This document shows, in pieces, positions 52,226 through 64,000 of a DNA stretch of 64,000 nt. This stretch comes from Trichobilharzia szidati (Eukaryota > Platyhelminthes > Trematoda > Strigeidida > Schistosomatidae). The notes beneath the pieces were generated by a model, which saw only the letters and a list, made by a program, of their open reading frames with translations, did not search any database and had not been told where the DNA came from. Made by a program: the position numbers and the translations under genes. The stretch lies in the NCBI GenBank assembly GCA_944472155.2, contig OX235272.1:15732354-15796353 (forward strand), written 5' to 3'. Each line of letters opens with the position of its first letter. Positions within the stretch are counted from its first letter, which is position 1.

Positions 52226-53224
52226 TCTTAATAATCGTGACAGATGACCTTGAAATTAGAAAAGTAAAACAAAAATAATCAAAAAATAAGGATATGAAAA
52301 AAAATTGAGGTTGAAAATCAGAACAATCTGTCCATCTGTCGTGGTGTTTGTGTGTGTGTGAGAGAGAGAAAGGGGAGAAACAAAAAAGGAATAAAGTTAC
52401 TCTTGATTTTTCAATCTGTCTGATTGTTTGTCGAAATTATTTTTTTTTCATTATAAGGAATAGTGGAAAAAATTGTACACTGAATTATCGAATTTCATTT
52501 GAACAAGTTAGAAAATTGAAATGTGAATGACTTTCGGTTTAATGTACGGAATGACATGCTCAGAATGAAAAGTCTTTTATTATTAGTTGAACGTCAAATG
52601 AATATTTGTGTGTGTGTGTGTGTGTGGAGGGGAGAGATGATTTCTTATGAAATCTGACACCTGTTCCTATTTAATGGAAACGTAGTAGTAAAATGGATTC
52701 TATCGGATGACAACGAGACCCTATCTGACATTATTTGGTTTATTCGTCCGTCTCTCAAGTTGGTAAGAGTTTACTATACTATCTGCCATTTAGCAGATAA
52801 GATTAGCTAAGTTCTACATGAGGAGAGTTACTCAGCAGTGACATTCTAGGATGGTTGTAATGTATTCTCGAGCTGAAGGAAGTGAAAGAAAGGGTCTCAT
52901 GAATCCATATCAAGTGAATGGATAATAATCTAGTAACCATGACACACTTCTATTCACTCTCAGATAAGGTTTACGATGGAGTATCCACATTGTCTCGGAT
53001 TATTCTTCAGGTAATATAGATATCTGGACATCTTTCTCTGTCTGTCTGTTTTCCACATAGAACTTTGCGCATATGTGCGCCAGTTCAAGTCGCCACACTC
53101 CCTCCATGTAGCACACAAAGCAACAGAAGAAAGTAGGAGAAATGCATATTAGAGACAGTAAACAGAGGTGTGAGACAAAGGAATAGTAATAACGAAGAAC
53201 AAAACAGTTTAATTGGAAATCATG
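52226..53224. other. Flank of the candidate exon, simple repeats
   Basis: (TG)n and (AG)n at 52348-52375 and (TG)n at 52609-52627. On the minus strand this would be upstream of 52225. No promoter element can be asserted. Confidence 0.3.
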
Positions 53225-54150
53225 AGTCACAAGGAGTGGATGCATCTGTGCCAACTATTGAGAACGATTTTGAGCTAGCCATGTCACCAATTGTTTCCAA
53301 CCTTCATTGGTTTTTACCGTCCCGAGGACCCCAATCAGTCAGGAAGTCTACACCTTCCTACGTGGCTGGCTTAGACTAACTGTTGTGGATTTCATTGACT
53401 GGTGCCATGTTTTGGTTTGACCGCCGCTAGCTCTTTTCCATCCTGACCCTATGTCAGCTAACATTGCCCATTGTCGAGGAAGGCGATGACTAGGCATACG
53501 TAACACATGTCCTAACCATCTCAATCGATGTAATTTCACAGTCTCGTCTATTGATTTTCCCTCCTTACCTAGTACTAGACACCTAACCTCAATATTGCCC
53601 ACCTTATTATACCATCCAACACGGGAGACACTTATAATCAATGACAGATAATCTTTTCATGTCTTCCGCTCTCAATGGCCAGGTCTCACAGCCATAAGGG
53701 AGGACGGAGCGAACTGATGAGCAGTACACACGCCCTTTGGTCGATAGTCGGATATCACGTCTACGCCATAGACGGCGTAAACTGGCATATGCGAAACTAG
53801 CCCTCTGTATTCGTGCTGAGATTTCGTCAGAGATCAACCCGTTGGCACTGGCTGATGGTACTTCCCAAGTAAGTGAAGTGGTCAACGTGCTCTACCACTT
53901 CACTTCCTATATTTAATCTAGGGGTCGGTGTAGTCCAATCTTGTAACATCATCTTACATTTTACAGGGGCGAATCGCATGCCAAACATACGAAGATTGCT
54001 GCTCAAGGTGTTTAGAAGACTCTGCATTTTGTCAGCGTCCTCGCCTAGAAGGACTATATCTTCTGCATATTCTAAGTCAAGGAGATTATTCCCTGGTAGC
54101 AAGTCAATCCCTGAGTCTCTGAAGTGAGTTAAGAGACATCTGGGCATAGC
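53225..54150 (-). mobile_element. RTE-like LINE of a second lineage, C-terminal half of RT
   Basis: The minus-strand translation is CLLTHFRDSGIDLLPGNNLL, then DLEYAEDIVLLGEDADKMQS (motif C with YAED in place of YADD), RFAPVKCKMMLQDWT, EVVEHVDHFTYLGSTIS, ISDEISARIQRASFAYASLR, LWRRRDIRLSTKGRVYCSSV and PYGCETWPLRAEDMKRLSV. Next are LHRLRWLGHVLRMPSHRLPR and GGQTKTWHQSMKS. This is a schistosome/flatworm-typical LINE. Frameshifts lie near 53860 and 53620. It is not related in detail to the other RTE copies in the window. Confidence 0.85.
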
Positions 54151-54334
54151 TGGTACTTGTGGTAATTAATTACTGAATAAAACAGAGACCAAAAGATATA
54201 GATAAAAATTAGGTTACCCACCCAATAAAACTATTAACTAACATTCAATGAAGTAGCCAAGTGATGTGTTGTACAGTACAGCACATTTGTTGGATTTAAC
54301 CTGTATTCTAACCATGATGCTTGAAAGTAACATT

Positions 54335-55305
54335 TTACAAATAAAACATAAGGGCATTCACTGCTGGTCGGTGTATTACATAGACATGCAAGCCGATGGG
54401 TAGATTCGAAATTCCGTATATGCTATCTTCATCAACTTCGAATTCAAAGGGAATAAAGCTTAGGATATGCTCAAAATTCGTCTTTCTAAATCGGTCAGTA
54501 AGACGTACTTTGCAGCTAAACTTTAATCGACCTTCACCAACCATTAAGTGTTCTCCGTCTCCGTAAAAGATAAGGCCCTTGTCTATCTGCATCCAAGTGC
54601 ATCTATCAGTTCACCTGCTTTTATGGAGCAGAACTCATCATCTGTAGCTAGCCATAGAATGCTTTCCAGACGGATAGAAGTAGTACATATTACAGCATAG
54701 TTTCACTAGGGAGAAAGAAAGAGTGTACGAAGCTCTATTCTTGAACAAATTATAGACTCCTGTTACTCTACCAAAACCGACTATGATTTTAAGATCATCC
54801 ATCTATGGAATCCACGCTAACTTGCTGCAGTTTTTTCTTCTCAAACTTCTAAAGACAGCGGAGGCCATGGTTATTATTCATTCATGAACTTGAGCTAGAC
54901 CTTTGTGTACAAAAGAAGTATATACAGTCCATATTCCTACCTTAGTAGTAGTAGAGGGATGAACACTTGTTTATTTAGTTTTTGCTTTGTTTATTTAATC
55001 TATGTAATTTTCTCTTATCATTGTAATTGTTGTTATTTCTATTTTCACTTTAAACAGTTTCCGGTATTGTATCACTTGTCCCATTTGTTATTTTGACTAT
55101 GCTAAATTCTATCATATCATACTGTTTAATTGTAATAACTTCACATTTCTTTCCAGCTTCTGCATATTCTACGGACCATTTAATCTATGAAACTATTTGT
55201 TTTATCCCTTGACAGTGAAGTACGATTACTACAGCCACAAATATTTTATCGCGTTTCCCATTATTATTTCAGGTATTCACGTCTTTCTTTGAATCCCCTT
55301 ATAGA
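54335..55305 (+). mobile_element. PLE (family F6) remnant, copy 1
   Basis: Plus-strand endonuclease vestiges: FVFLNRSVRRTL, PLSICIQ, the REKERVYEALF block and KTAEAMVIIH. The 3' flank has tccatattcctaccttagta, then gtagtagaggg, and gtttccggtattgt. It matches 60536-61550 along its length. No open frame survives. A minus-strand open frame across 54335-54592 is an antisense artefact. Confidence 0.7.
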
Positions 55306-55309
55306 TATT

Positions 55310-55800
55310 ATTATTATTATTGTTCCCTTGGGTTCCTAATGGAACATAGGGCTTCAACTGCACGTCTCCACTTGCTTCTGTCTTCTGCCCTACTTTTCAC
55401 TTGCATCCATGTTAGTCCATACTGTTTCAACTCTTCTTCACACGATCTCCTCCATGTCACCCTTGCACTGACGTCACACTCGCCGCTGCTTCCCTTTCGG
55501 GTTACACTCGAGCTATGGCCTGAAGCGCGATGTCACCCAGCGAGTGGCCTCCTCAGCTCAGCGAATGTCCAATTCATCTCACCTTTCTCCTGCATATTTG
55601 TTGAGAGATTGGTTCTTGTCTTGTTTCTTCCCATAGTTTGTTTCTTGTTGGTTCTTGTTCTTTCCGGCCATCTGATCTTCAGTATAGAGCCAGCGAACAC
55701 AGTCAGATGTTGATAAAGGTGTGCAACAGGCTGTTGGAAATACTCATTCTTTGTGACCCACCACCAAGTTTGTGATCCGTATAGGAGAACCCGCATAGAT
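55310..55800 (-). mobile_element. RTE LINE 3' fragment (subfamily A)
   Basis: The minus-strand tail gaagccctatgttccattag with (AAT)n is at the left. The coding part is limited to the C-terminal region (KIRWPERTRTNKK, QPVAHLYQHLTVF). 5'-truncated at about 55800. Confidence 0.8.
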
Positions 55801-55815
55801 GTAGTTACCTAGAAA

Positions 55816-55872
55816 TTATATATATATATATATATATACATATATATAAATATATATATATATATATACATG
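55816..55872. repeat. (TA)n microsatellite
   Basis: A tract of alternating TA with a few C and A interruptions next to the truncated RTE end. Confidence 0.9.
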
Positions 55873-55904
55873 TGTAAACACGATTTTGTAGACTGGTAAT
55901 GAAT

Positions 55905-56170
55905 TTAAGTGTTTGTTTGCAGGGATTTGATTGGTTTGAGGATTTCATCATGAACTGACATTGAGGACAACTGGGAAACCTGAGAGTACTGGATAGATGT
56001 TTCGTCCTGGTTTGGGACTCTACATCAACACTCACCCACTAAGGCTCGAACCCAGGACAAAACAGATGTACAGTACTCCCAGGTTTTCCAAAGATTCTCA
56101 AACCGATGTCAGTGCGCGACGAAATCCTGAAACCAATCAAATCCCTGCACACCAACACTTGAATGTCAAT
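55905..56170. repeat. Compact inverted dimer of the hammerhead SINE
   Basis: The left part (minus) starts agtgtttgtttgcagggatt and the right end is aatccctgcacaccaacact, a mirrored pair extending through the tail. The left copy keeps a B box in reverse (gctcgaaccc) and gtttcgtcctggtttgggac. The right copy keeps only stem I onward (acagtactcccagg). The left core (ATGTAGA on the minus strand) is damaged. Confidence 0.7.
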
Positions 56171-56519
56171 CTGATGCTCACTAGTGACTGGCCCTATTCA
56201 GGTAGGTAGGAAAGTCGTACAGAAGATTGGGTGTGAAGACAAATGCTCACTACAGATGACATTCGTTAATGGTCGCGCCATATAGTGATAATTGACAATA
56301 AGTTTGTCGAAAAGAGTTTCTTCGCCGAATATTATGTTCTTAATGTTACACTGGGAATTATTTAATTAAATATTTTAATGGCAACAGAGTGAACCTATCA
56401 GATTAAGTTGTTGATCAAAGTAATGCAGAGAGGCTTCAGAAAAATATTTTCAACACAATTTCCACTCCTTTCCTCCTCCTCATCTGTTCTACCTCTAAGT
56501 TGTTTCGAGTTTCTTTTAT

Positions 56520-56840
56520 TTTCAGAGGGTTAGGAGATTCAAAAAGGAACAACTCTGTAGTGTTGTATACATTATTAAACATACTCTCTAAACAGATCGA
56601 TCGATAAAATATACCTTGGAAGAAGAATTTCTGGATTCGCTGAAACAGACTCTTAATCTCCTGAAGACATTTTATCTACAGATGTAGCTTCACTTTGCAG
56701 TGTCAGTGGCAATGGTGTTATCGCTTATTATTACTAAGTGCGGTTGACAGTTCCACCCACTACAAACATTCTCTCATTTCCTGTCGTACTACCTACCGGG
56801 GCTCATTAACTAAGTGACATTTAACAGTATGTCAGGGTTT
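56520..56840 (+). repeat. Duplicated block, copy 1
   Basis: Matches 61668-62055 (both start ttttcagagggttaggagat and include cggttgacagt, then cctgtcgtactacctaccgg). Copy 2 has about 85 nt more in the middle. Not a recognised transposon. Together with the PLE F6 and RTE-tail copies on their left it forms a larger duplication. Confidence 0.75.
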
Positions 56841-58711
56841 AAATCCTCAATGAACCGTACACATTTACCCTCTCTCTTTCACTAATTCACTCATTCACTC
56901 ACTCACTCACTCACCTGACTGTCCGATTGAACTCGGTTGGATAGTAGGAATACTATTCCAACACGCATGAATACATTTAAAATTATGTTCAATAAGTAAT
57001 ATGGATTGAAATATGAAATTCGCATTTCCATTATCAATATATTAAATCACGAAGATGAAGAACAGAATTATATGAATGTGTGTGGGTATGTGTGATTTTT
57101 CGAAGGGGTCAAAAATGAGATAGATAGGAAGTATTTCTTCTCTACAAGATGATTAATTTATAGGAACTGTAGAATTCTGTGTGGTTTGTGTAATGCTTTG
57201 TAGACGAAACATCACAACAGTAATGTTTCAGTAATCTGTCCGTACCTTGTCAAGGCATTCATTTTTTTTTATCCAAAGCAATTAAGCAATGTATGTATGT
57301 CTGAACGAGATAAAAGTAATAATAATAATTGACTGTGGTGAGGCAAGTGATGCTGTTGTAATGTATTGATTGATTAGGAATAGTAGAATTGTCCTAATGT
57401 AAACACTACTAGTAGCACTATGTAGAGAACTAATCCAAACATGGTTGAGCTGTTTTGGACAGGATATATATTTCTGTATTTATATATGTTAACAGTTTCT
57501 CACATTAAAGCCAGTAAAATAACAATGATAATAATAATAATAATAATTACGAATGAACTGCACTGATTATTCGTTATTCTCTAAATAGATACACTCTCAT
57601 TGAAATGTGTGTGTGCAAGTTTTATTTGTGCTAACTATGGTTTTTCGGCATATTCGAATGAGTGTCTGTGTGTGTGTATGTGTAAGTAGTGCATTCCTAC
57701 TATGTGTCTGTCTGTCTATCTATCTATGCGTGTCAATCTGCACTTTATCTGATTTGTGATTAATTAGAGTTATTAACAATTCATTGATTTAACACTACAC
57801 TAAATGCCTGTGTGTGCAGATGGTGGGTGACATGCCGTGGGTGTATGCATGAGTGAGTGAGTGAGTGACTGTCAGCGGTGAACTTTCGACAACTAACTAC
57901 TACCACTGTGTTTCTTATTCACACTACTCCGCGTTCATTTAATTAATATTAAACTGCCAACTAAAACGGTATAACAAACTTGGTTGGTTTCACCCGATTG
58001 TAGTCAGAGTCACAGAAAACTGTTACACATTGTAACAGTAATAATAATAATAATCTCGGCTAGGATAAACAAACTCTATTAGTTAGTTTTAACATGGTGC
58101 CATACTCATTTTTACAAAAATAAACAATTTCTATTGAAAAAAAGTGTCTGTAATTATTTATGCATGTAACTGTTTTCATGACCTTGACTGAAAGGTCATA
58201 CATGCTGTTATTATCATTTTCTACAATAAATAACTAACTCATTTTATAAATCGAAAATGTGACAATATTATGTAATTATGCTAAACACACAAGTCTATAG
58301 ACTAAGAGTTGATTTTATTTTAAGCATAGATTTTGTCACTAAACCACATATCGCAATAGTGAATAATCGTTTCCCTCCGCTTTCAGACTCTTTGTCAGTG
58401 TCTGCGAAGTGGTTGAATCGAGGAATTTCAGGTTACGTGACTATCACACTGACATTCAGCTATTAAGTCAGTTAAAATCGAATTACCGCTGAATTCTGTC
58501 TAACCTCTATCAGCCACCATATAGCGGATTTTCCATCCAATGTGATTAATGAGCATCTGTCTAGATATCTGATTTGGTAGACTCCACTACTCACTAATTT
58601 TCATTAAAACTCAACGAAGTCCATTTTGCCGTTATACAAATCATTCGGTATACTTCATGATTAACTGTGGGGGGAGGTAGGAACTGAACAGTTGTCTCCA
58701 ACTAATTATTA
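56841..58711. other. Low-repeat intergenic stretch
   Basis: Simple tracts (CACT)n near 56885-56912, (AAT)n near 57300 and 57530, (GAGT)n near 57850. No gene, LINE or PLE recognised. Confidence 0.35.
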
Positions 58712-60290
58712 TTATGATTGTTTCCTTTAATTACTAGAAGAACATAGGGCTTCAGCCATGCGTCTCCATTGCGTTCAGCTCTCGGCAAACGTTTTCACTT
58801 GGCTTCAAGTCTGCCCAAATGCTTTCATCTCCTCTTCACATCACCTCCTCCAAGTCAACCACCCTCGCACTCACGACCAACTCGCCGCTTCCAATACAGT
58901 CGGGTTCCAATCGAGCAATGGATTGTCTAGTGATGTCACTCACTTGATGGTTTGTTTCCTCAGAGTATGGTCAGCCAATCAATCCATCTCCATTTCTTCC
59001 TGCCTGCCTATTTCTTTCACAATCGGTTCCTGCTGAGTTGGTTCGCTCATTGCCAGAGATCCCTCTCTATTGCTGATCTTTTCTGGCTGGCCGGCCATCT
59101 GATCTTGAGTGGTATTGAGCGAAGACAACTGGCTGTTGATGAAGGTGTGTAGTTTGTTTGAGATGCTCTTTATGACGCGCAGTGCAAGTCTCTGATCCGT
59201 ATAGTGAGTAGCACTGACTGACTTCACATTGGAGTTGAAAATCTGGATCTTATCTTCGTTTTGATGGTGAGTGCTGTTGACTTCCTCCACACAGACATGA
59301 GAGTAGTGAAAACTTGTCTTTCTTTCTCGATCCTCGCTGTTTTGATATCCTCGTCAGTTCCGTCCGCCTGTAGTTGAAGCGATGCTTCCCAGGTAGGTCG
59401 GTTGGTGAGAGGAGGTTGTTTCTTTCAGGTTCCTCCCACTTATGCTGATCGTTGTCTGTTGTTGTTGCTGGTGGTGTTGTCCAGGAATCTTCATCACCAC
59501 TGTTTTCTCTATGTTCACCTGAAGTCCTGTCTTCTCTGGATGATTCTTCTGCCAACTTGTTGCTTTTCGCTTCCATATCTTCCAGTTTGTGTGAAATCAG
59601 ACATATACCATCGGCGAAGTCCAGATCCTCCAAGGTTTTTGTGTGAGTCCATTTTATGCATGTTTCCTCATTGCCCGCCGCTGTTTGTCACATTATCCAA
59701 TCTACTGCAGTCAGGAAAATCATTGGCGATCATAGGCAGCCAGCTTGTCTTACTCCTGTCCTCACTTTGAAGGATTCCGTAAGTTTCCCGTTGTGGATTA
59801 CTTGGCATGCAGCATTGTCCTACAGCTGTTAGATGAGATGTATAATTGTCGGTGGCACCCTTTCGTAGTAGCGAAGTAGTTTCCAAAGCACCTCTCGATC
59901 GACGCTGTCGAAGGCTTTTTCAAAGTCGATGAAGTTGAGTGAGGTAGAGAGGTGACTGCCATTCGAAGCTTTGTTCGATGATGATCCGTAATGTGGCGAT
60001 CAGATCAATGCATGACTTGTTTCTCCTGAATCCAGCCTGTTCCGGTCGATGTTTTTCATCCAGGGCATGTTTGATTCTCTCCAGGATGATGCGGCTTAGT
60101 ATTTTGCTTGGGATGGACAGGAGCATAATTCCGCGCCAGTTCTTGCATTGACTTAGGTCGCCTTTCTTTGGTAGTTTGAATAAGTATTCTTTCTTCCAAT
60201 CCTCGGGTACTTTGCCTTCTTTCCACACCTTCTCCAGTAGTGGCGTCATCAAGTCCACTGTTGTCTCCGGGTCCATTTTCAATGCTTCAA
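58712..60290 (-). mobile_element. Longest RTE LINE copy (subfamily B)
   Basis: The minus-strand copy runs from RT fingers to tail. The open stretch 59920-60282 reads VDLMTPLLEKVWKEGKVPED, then WKKEYLFKLPKKGDLSQCKN, WRGIMLLSIPSKILSRIILE and HRPEQAGFRRNKSCIDLI. Motif A (FEKAFDSVDREVLWKLLRY) follows in another frame near 59880-59930, FADGICLISHKLEDMEAKSN near 59590 and the tail attaaaggaaacaataataa in reverse near 58712. Several frameshifts. Gives the fullest view of this LINE here. Confidence 0.85.
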
Positions 60291-60535
60291 CTTAGTCTGG
60301 CACATTTCATTAGTGTGTGGCGACGACTCCACTGTGGATCGAATTGTTGATCATCAAAATTGCCAGAGGAAATCCAACTCACTTAATAATAACTTACGCC
60401 ACTCAGATGTCTCCCCTTAGGAAATTTAAACAAAGCTGTGCATACATAAGATAATAATAATAGTAATAGTAGTAGTATGAAATGCAATTAAAATGTTTTT
60501 GAATATGATAGTAGTTAAATATCAGAACTTTCCTT

Positions 60536-61550
60536 CCTTAAAGCAACACTAGCAGAAAACAGTTACCCAAACCGATTTATTGACAAAAGACAAGAGAGAT
60601 AAGCAGTCCGAACTGGTCATCAGTTCAATTCCAAATAAAACCATCTTCATGGATTTGGTATTCAAAGGTGATTAGGCTTCAAATATACTCGAGAATCATC
60701 TCTCTAAATCAGCCAATAAGATGTCCTTTGCTGCAAAACTAAAAATGACTTTCACCAGCAGCAAGTTGTTCTCCATCTCTGTAAAATATAAGCTTCCTCG
60801 TCTATCCATCTCCATGTGCATCTATCAGTTCACCTGCTCTTGCGGTGTAGGATATACTGACTGTAGCCAGAGAACGATTTCCACACGGATGCGAGAATAT
60901 ATATTCCAGTATTATTCTATGAAGAAGAAAGAAAGGGTGTGCGAAGCTCTATTCTAGAACACTTAATCGACTTGTGTTAATCTACCAACTGTGATCATGA
61001 CTTTAAGATCATCTGTCGAATTCACGTTAACTTGCTGCATTTTCTTCTTCACAAACTTCGAAAGACAGCGGAGGCCACGGTTATTCATTCATGGATTTAC
61101 GCTAGATCTTTTTGTACTAAAGAAGTACAAACAGTCCATATTCCTACCTTAGTAGTAGTAGAGGGATGAACACTTGTTTATTTAGTTTTTGCTTTGTTTA
61201 TTGAATCTGTGTACTTTTTGCTTATCACTGTGATTGTTATTAATTCTGTTTTCATTTTGAACAGTTTCCGGTATTGTCTCACTTGTCCGATTTATTATTT
61301 TGGCTATGTTAAGTAATATCTTATCAAACTTCCTACCATATTAAACACTTTAATTGCGATAACTTCACATCTCTTACCACAATGTAAACATTCTACGGAC
61401 TGTTTTATCCATGATATTATTTGTATCATCCCTTGATAGTGAAGCATGATAACAGCTATAAATTTTTTATCGCATTTCCCATTATTATTGTAAGTATTCA
61501 CACCTTTGTTTGAATCCCCTCATGCAATAGTGTTACTTAAAAATATTATA
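60536..61550 (+). mobile_element. PLE F6 remnant, copy 2
   Basis: The frame 60721-60957 reads LFSISVKYKLPRLSISMCIY, then QFTCSCGVGYTDCSQRTIST and RMREYIFQYYSMKKKERVCE. This is a GIY-YIG endonuclease with YTD in place of YIG, so it is inactive. The 3' flank matches copy 1 (54335-55305). The upstream part carries a SYPNRFIDKRQER-type linker. Confidence 0.75.
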
Positions 61551-61574
61551 TATATGTATATATATATATATAAT

Positions 61575-61650
61575 TATTATTATTATTGTATCCTTTAATT
61601 CCAACAGGAACACAGGGCTTCAGCCACACGTCTCCATTGCGTGTCTTCCT
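61575..61650 (-). mobile_element. RTE tail fragment
   Basis: Minus-strand (AAT)n, then tcctttaattccaacaggaa, cacagggcttcagccacacg. Only the last 75 nt of subfamily B, placed where copy 1 of the duplication (55310-55800) has a longer RTE. Confidence 0.7.
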
Positions 61651-61667
61651 GTTTCCTTCTTTCCTTT

Positions 61668-62055
61668 TCAGAGGGTTAGGAGATTAAAATGGAACAACTC
61701 TGTAGAATGGTGTACATAATTAAACATACTCTATAAACAGATCGATAAAATATACCTTGGAAAAATTTCTGGATTTGCTGGAACAGACTCTTAATCTTCT
61801 GAAGACATTTTATCTACAGATGTAGCCTTTTTGAAATGACTTATTCTTCGTGACGAATATAGCTCATCCATTTCTGGGATTGTTATGCAAAAGTGAAGAT
61901 TGAGCTTCACTTTGGAGTGTCAGTAGCAGTGGTGTTAATGCTTATTATTACTAGGTGCGGTTGACAGTCCCACCCACTCCAAACATTCTCTCATTTCCTG
62001 TCGTACTACCTACCGGGGCTCATTAACTAAGTGACATTTAGCAGTATGTCAGTCG
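61668..62055 (+). repeat. Duplicated block, copy 2
   Basis: Homologous to 56520-56840 with about 85 nt extra (near 61830-61915, cttattcttcgtgacgaata), either an insertion here or a deletion in copy 1. It shares ctcattaactaagtgacatt at the right end. Confidence 0.75.
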
Positions 62056-62419
62056 GAAACAGAATTCGGATAATCTGACTCTGAACTGTTTCCGGGATTA
62101 TTTCAATCGTCCCACTTGTCATTCTACAACAAAATCTTCTGCAATGTTTCATCCCATTTTATCAAATTTTTCACCATGTTGTGTAACCTTTTTCTAATTA
62201 CCTATTAATCCAGTGATTTTACGCCCCCCACCTATCCAACACCTGTACGTCCTATGAACTATTCTGTATATGACGTTATTTGTTATGATGTTTTGATATA
62301 TTTAACTATGATTATAATCACAAACATTTTAATTGCATTTCATACTGCTACTACTATTATTATTATTCTATGTATTCACACGTCTGTTCAAATTTCGTGA
62401 CAAGATATATTATTATTTA
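62056..62419. other. AT-rich spacer
   Basis: No gene recognised. (ATT)n near 62355-62370. Confidence 0.3.
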
Positions 62420-63147
62420 TCATATCTATTATTGTTTCTTTTAATTCCTAGAGGAAAATACGGCTTCAGCCGTGCGTCTCCATTGCGTTCAGTTCTCGGC
62501 CAACGTTTTCACCTGGCTCCAAGTCTGCCTACACGCTTTCATCTCCTCTTCACATCATCTCCTCCAAGTCACCCACCCTAACACTGACGACCAACTCGCC
62601 GATTCCAATACAGTTGGGTTCCAGTCGAACAATGGCTTGTCTAGTGATGTCACTTGATGGTTTCCTCAGAGTATGACCAGCCAATACATCTCCATTTCTT
62701 CCTGCCTGCCTATTTGTTTCACAATCGGTTCCTGCTGAGTTGGTTCACTCATTGGCAGAGATCCCTCCCTGTTGGTGATCTTTTCTCGCTGGCCAGCCAT
62801 CTGATCTTGAGTGGTATTGAGTGAAGACAACTAGCTGTTGATGAAGGTCTGTAGTTTGTTTGAGATGCTTTCTATGACGCGCAGTGCAAGTCTCTGATCC
62901 ATATAGTATCACTGACTTCACATTGGAGTTGGAAATCCGGATCTGATGTTCGTTTTGATGGTGAGTAGGGCTGTTGACCTCCTCTACACAGAATTGAGAG
63001 TATTGAAAGCTTGTCTCGCTTTCCGATCCTCGCTGCCTTGATATCCTCGTCAGTTCCGTCTTCCTGTAGTTGAAACAATGCTTCCCATGTCGGCAGGTAA
63101 AAGAGGTTGTTTCTTTCAGGTTTCTTCCATTCATGCTGATTGTTGTC

Positions 63148-63178
<31 letters not shown>

Positions 63179-63345
63179 GTTGGCCAGGAATCTTCATCAC
63201 CCACCTATGTTTTCTCTATGTTCACCTAAAGTCTTATCTTCCCTGGATGCTTCTTCCACCAAATTGTTGCTTTTCGTTTGCATATCTTCCAGTTTGTGGG
63301 AAATCAGACATATATCATCGGCGAAGTCCAGATCCTCAGCAAAAG
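62420..63345 (-). mobile_element. RTE LINE 3' half (subfamily B)
   Basis: Minus strand: FADDICLISHKLEDMQTKSN near 63290 (intact FADD box at the truncation edge), SFQYSQFCVEE, EHQIRISNSNVKSVILYGSE and the KTTDLHQQLVVF region. The tail cggctgaagccgtattttcc, aattaaaagaaacaata is at 62420. Frameshifted at about 63090 and 62900. Confidence 0.8.
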
Positions 63346-64000
63346 ATATAAACTCATATATATGTATTTATATGACTGTACAGATTGATAATAAATCCGT
63401 TGAAAAGAATCTCTAGTCTCAGTATTGTGTTCTTAATGTTACAATGGAAATTATTAGATTTTCAAGGGTTGGTTTGTAAGGATTAAATTTGTTTTTTTTT
63501 CACTAGTTTGACCGCGGATTGATATGAGAGTTAGAGAATCATTGAAAACCAGGGAGTACTGAAAAATGCCTTTTGAACCTAACTGTAAGTATTCCGATGG
63601 CAGACAGGAGACATTAGTCAGAATGCGTTTGGTTTTTTAATGATCAGAATCTTATTACGGATCATATCGCATTTTCCTCATTAGTATGTGATCACTTGTG
63701 GATAATACTGATAAAGTAAGCATTATATTGATCGCACATTTCCACTGGTTAGGCGGGTGAACATTTTTTCTAAGTTGCACTCTCGGAAATTCAAAAATAA
63801 TTGAACAAATAAGACGTTGAAGATGCTCATTAGAAATTTCTCGAGACTGCTTAGTGATGATCAAGAATATATTATTTTCAATGACTTTTTGTTCATAAGG
63901 TTCTACAGTTGTATGTCCATAATAATTGTAGAATCCTTTGACTGGACACTAGTAACTAGTGTTATGCGTCTAGTACTCTCTTTGGTGCAGACTGAATTCT
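63346..64000. other. Right flank with a SINE scrap
   Basis: Bases 63458-63568 (minus) match the SINE tail: agtactccctggttttcaat, gattctctaactc, and the outer caaatttaatccttacaaac part. The head is missing. Nothing recognised after 63570. Confidence 0.4.

Noticed and set aside
54335..54592. Minus-strand protein of 85 codons
   Set aside because: It lies antisense to a decayed PLE F6 endonuclease whose plus-strand reading and 3' flank match 60536-61550.
1..64000. CRISPR arrays, bacterial operons, plasmid or viral genes
   Set aside because: Repeats are dispersed retroelements, coding is spliced, and there are no regularly spaced direct repeats or prokaryotic-type gene clusters.

Overview
This window looks like nuclear DNA of a blood fluke (genus Schistosoma or a very close trematode). 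It is AT-rich and intron-bearing. It is crowded with RTE-clade and CR1/Jockey-type LINEs, many Penelope-like elements (PLEs) with GIY-YIG endonucleases, and tRNA-derived SINEs whose bodies carry a hammerhead-ribozyme fold like that of the schistosome Sm-alpha repeats. No bacterial, plasmid or viral features were seen.

One host gene is clear. It is the 3' part of a plus-strand gene for a type I membrane protein with EGF repeats: exons 6476-6825 (two EGF repeats), 12308-12411 (transmembrane helix) and 16281-16971 (230-residue cytoplasmic tail ending in a PDZ-ligand-like motif). Its two introns (about 5.5 and 3.9 kb) are filled with retroelements. A decayed copy of the end of the EGF exon lies in the first intron. 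A second, weaker host candidate is a minus-strand single-exon membrane protein fragment at 51863-52225.

Layout: 1-6475 holds RTE and PLE insertions nested in older copies, with readable target-site duplications. 6476-16971 is the EGF gene with intronic PLE, RTE and CR1-like copies and a 0.6-kb-arm palindrome. 17711-19057 is a PLE foldback. 19365-21180 is a CR1-like LINE. 22046-29270 is a run of PLEs, two with long single-frame RT+endonuclease sequences broken only by stop codons. 29936-36000 holds SINEs and two further PLE foldbacks. 36388-44000 holds RTE copies and a multi-layer nest. 44001-45909 and 56841-58711 are low-repeat spacers with simple repeats. 46580-49815 holds two very similar RTE copies in opposite orientation. 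53225-63345 holds RTE and PLE copies, including a duplicated block.

The most interesting signal is RNA-level. Three PLE families each carry a hammerhead-like motif. In one family the motif overlaps the 3' end of the ORF, so the stop codon sits in the stem II loop, and the stem II sequences covary between copies. The SINE hammerheads are all damaged at core positions. A second recurrent signal is that many PLE copies are foldbacks: a reversed copy of the element's own 3' end is attached to its 5' end.
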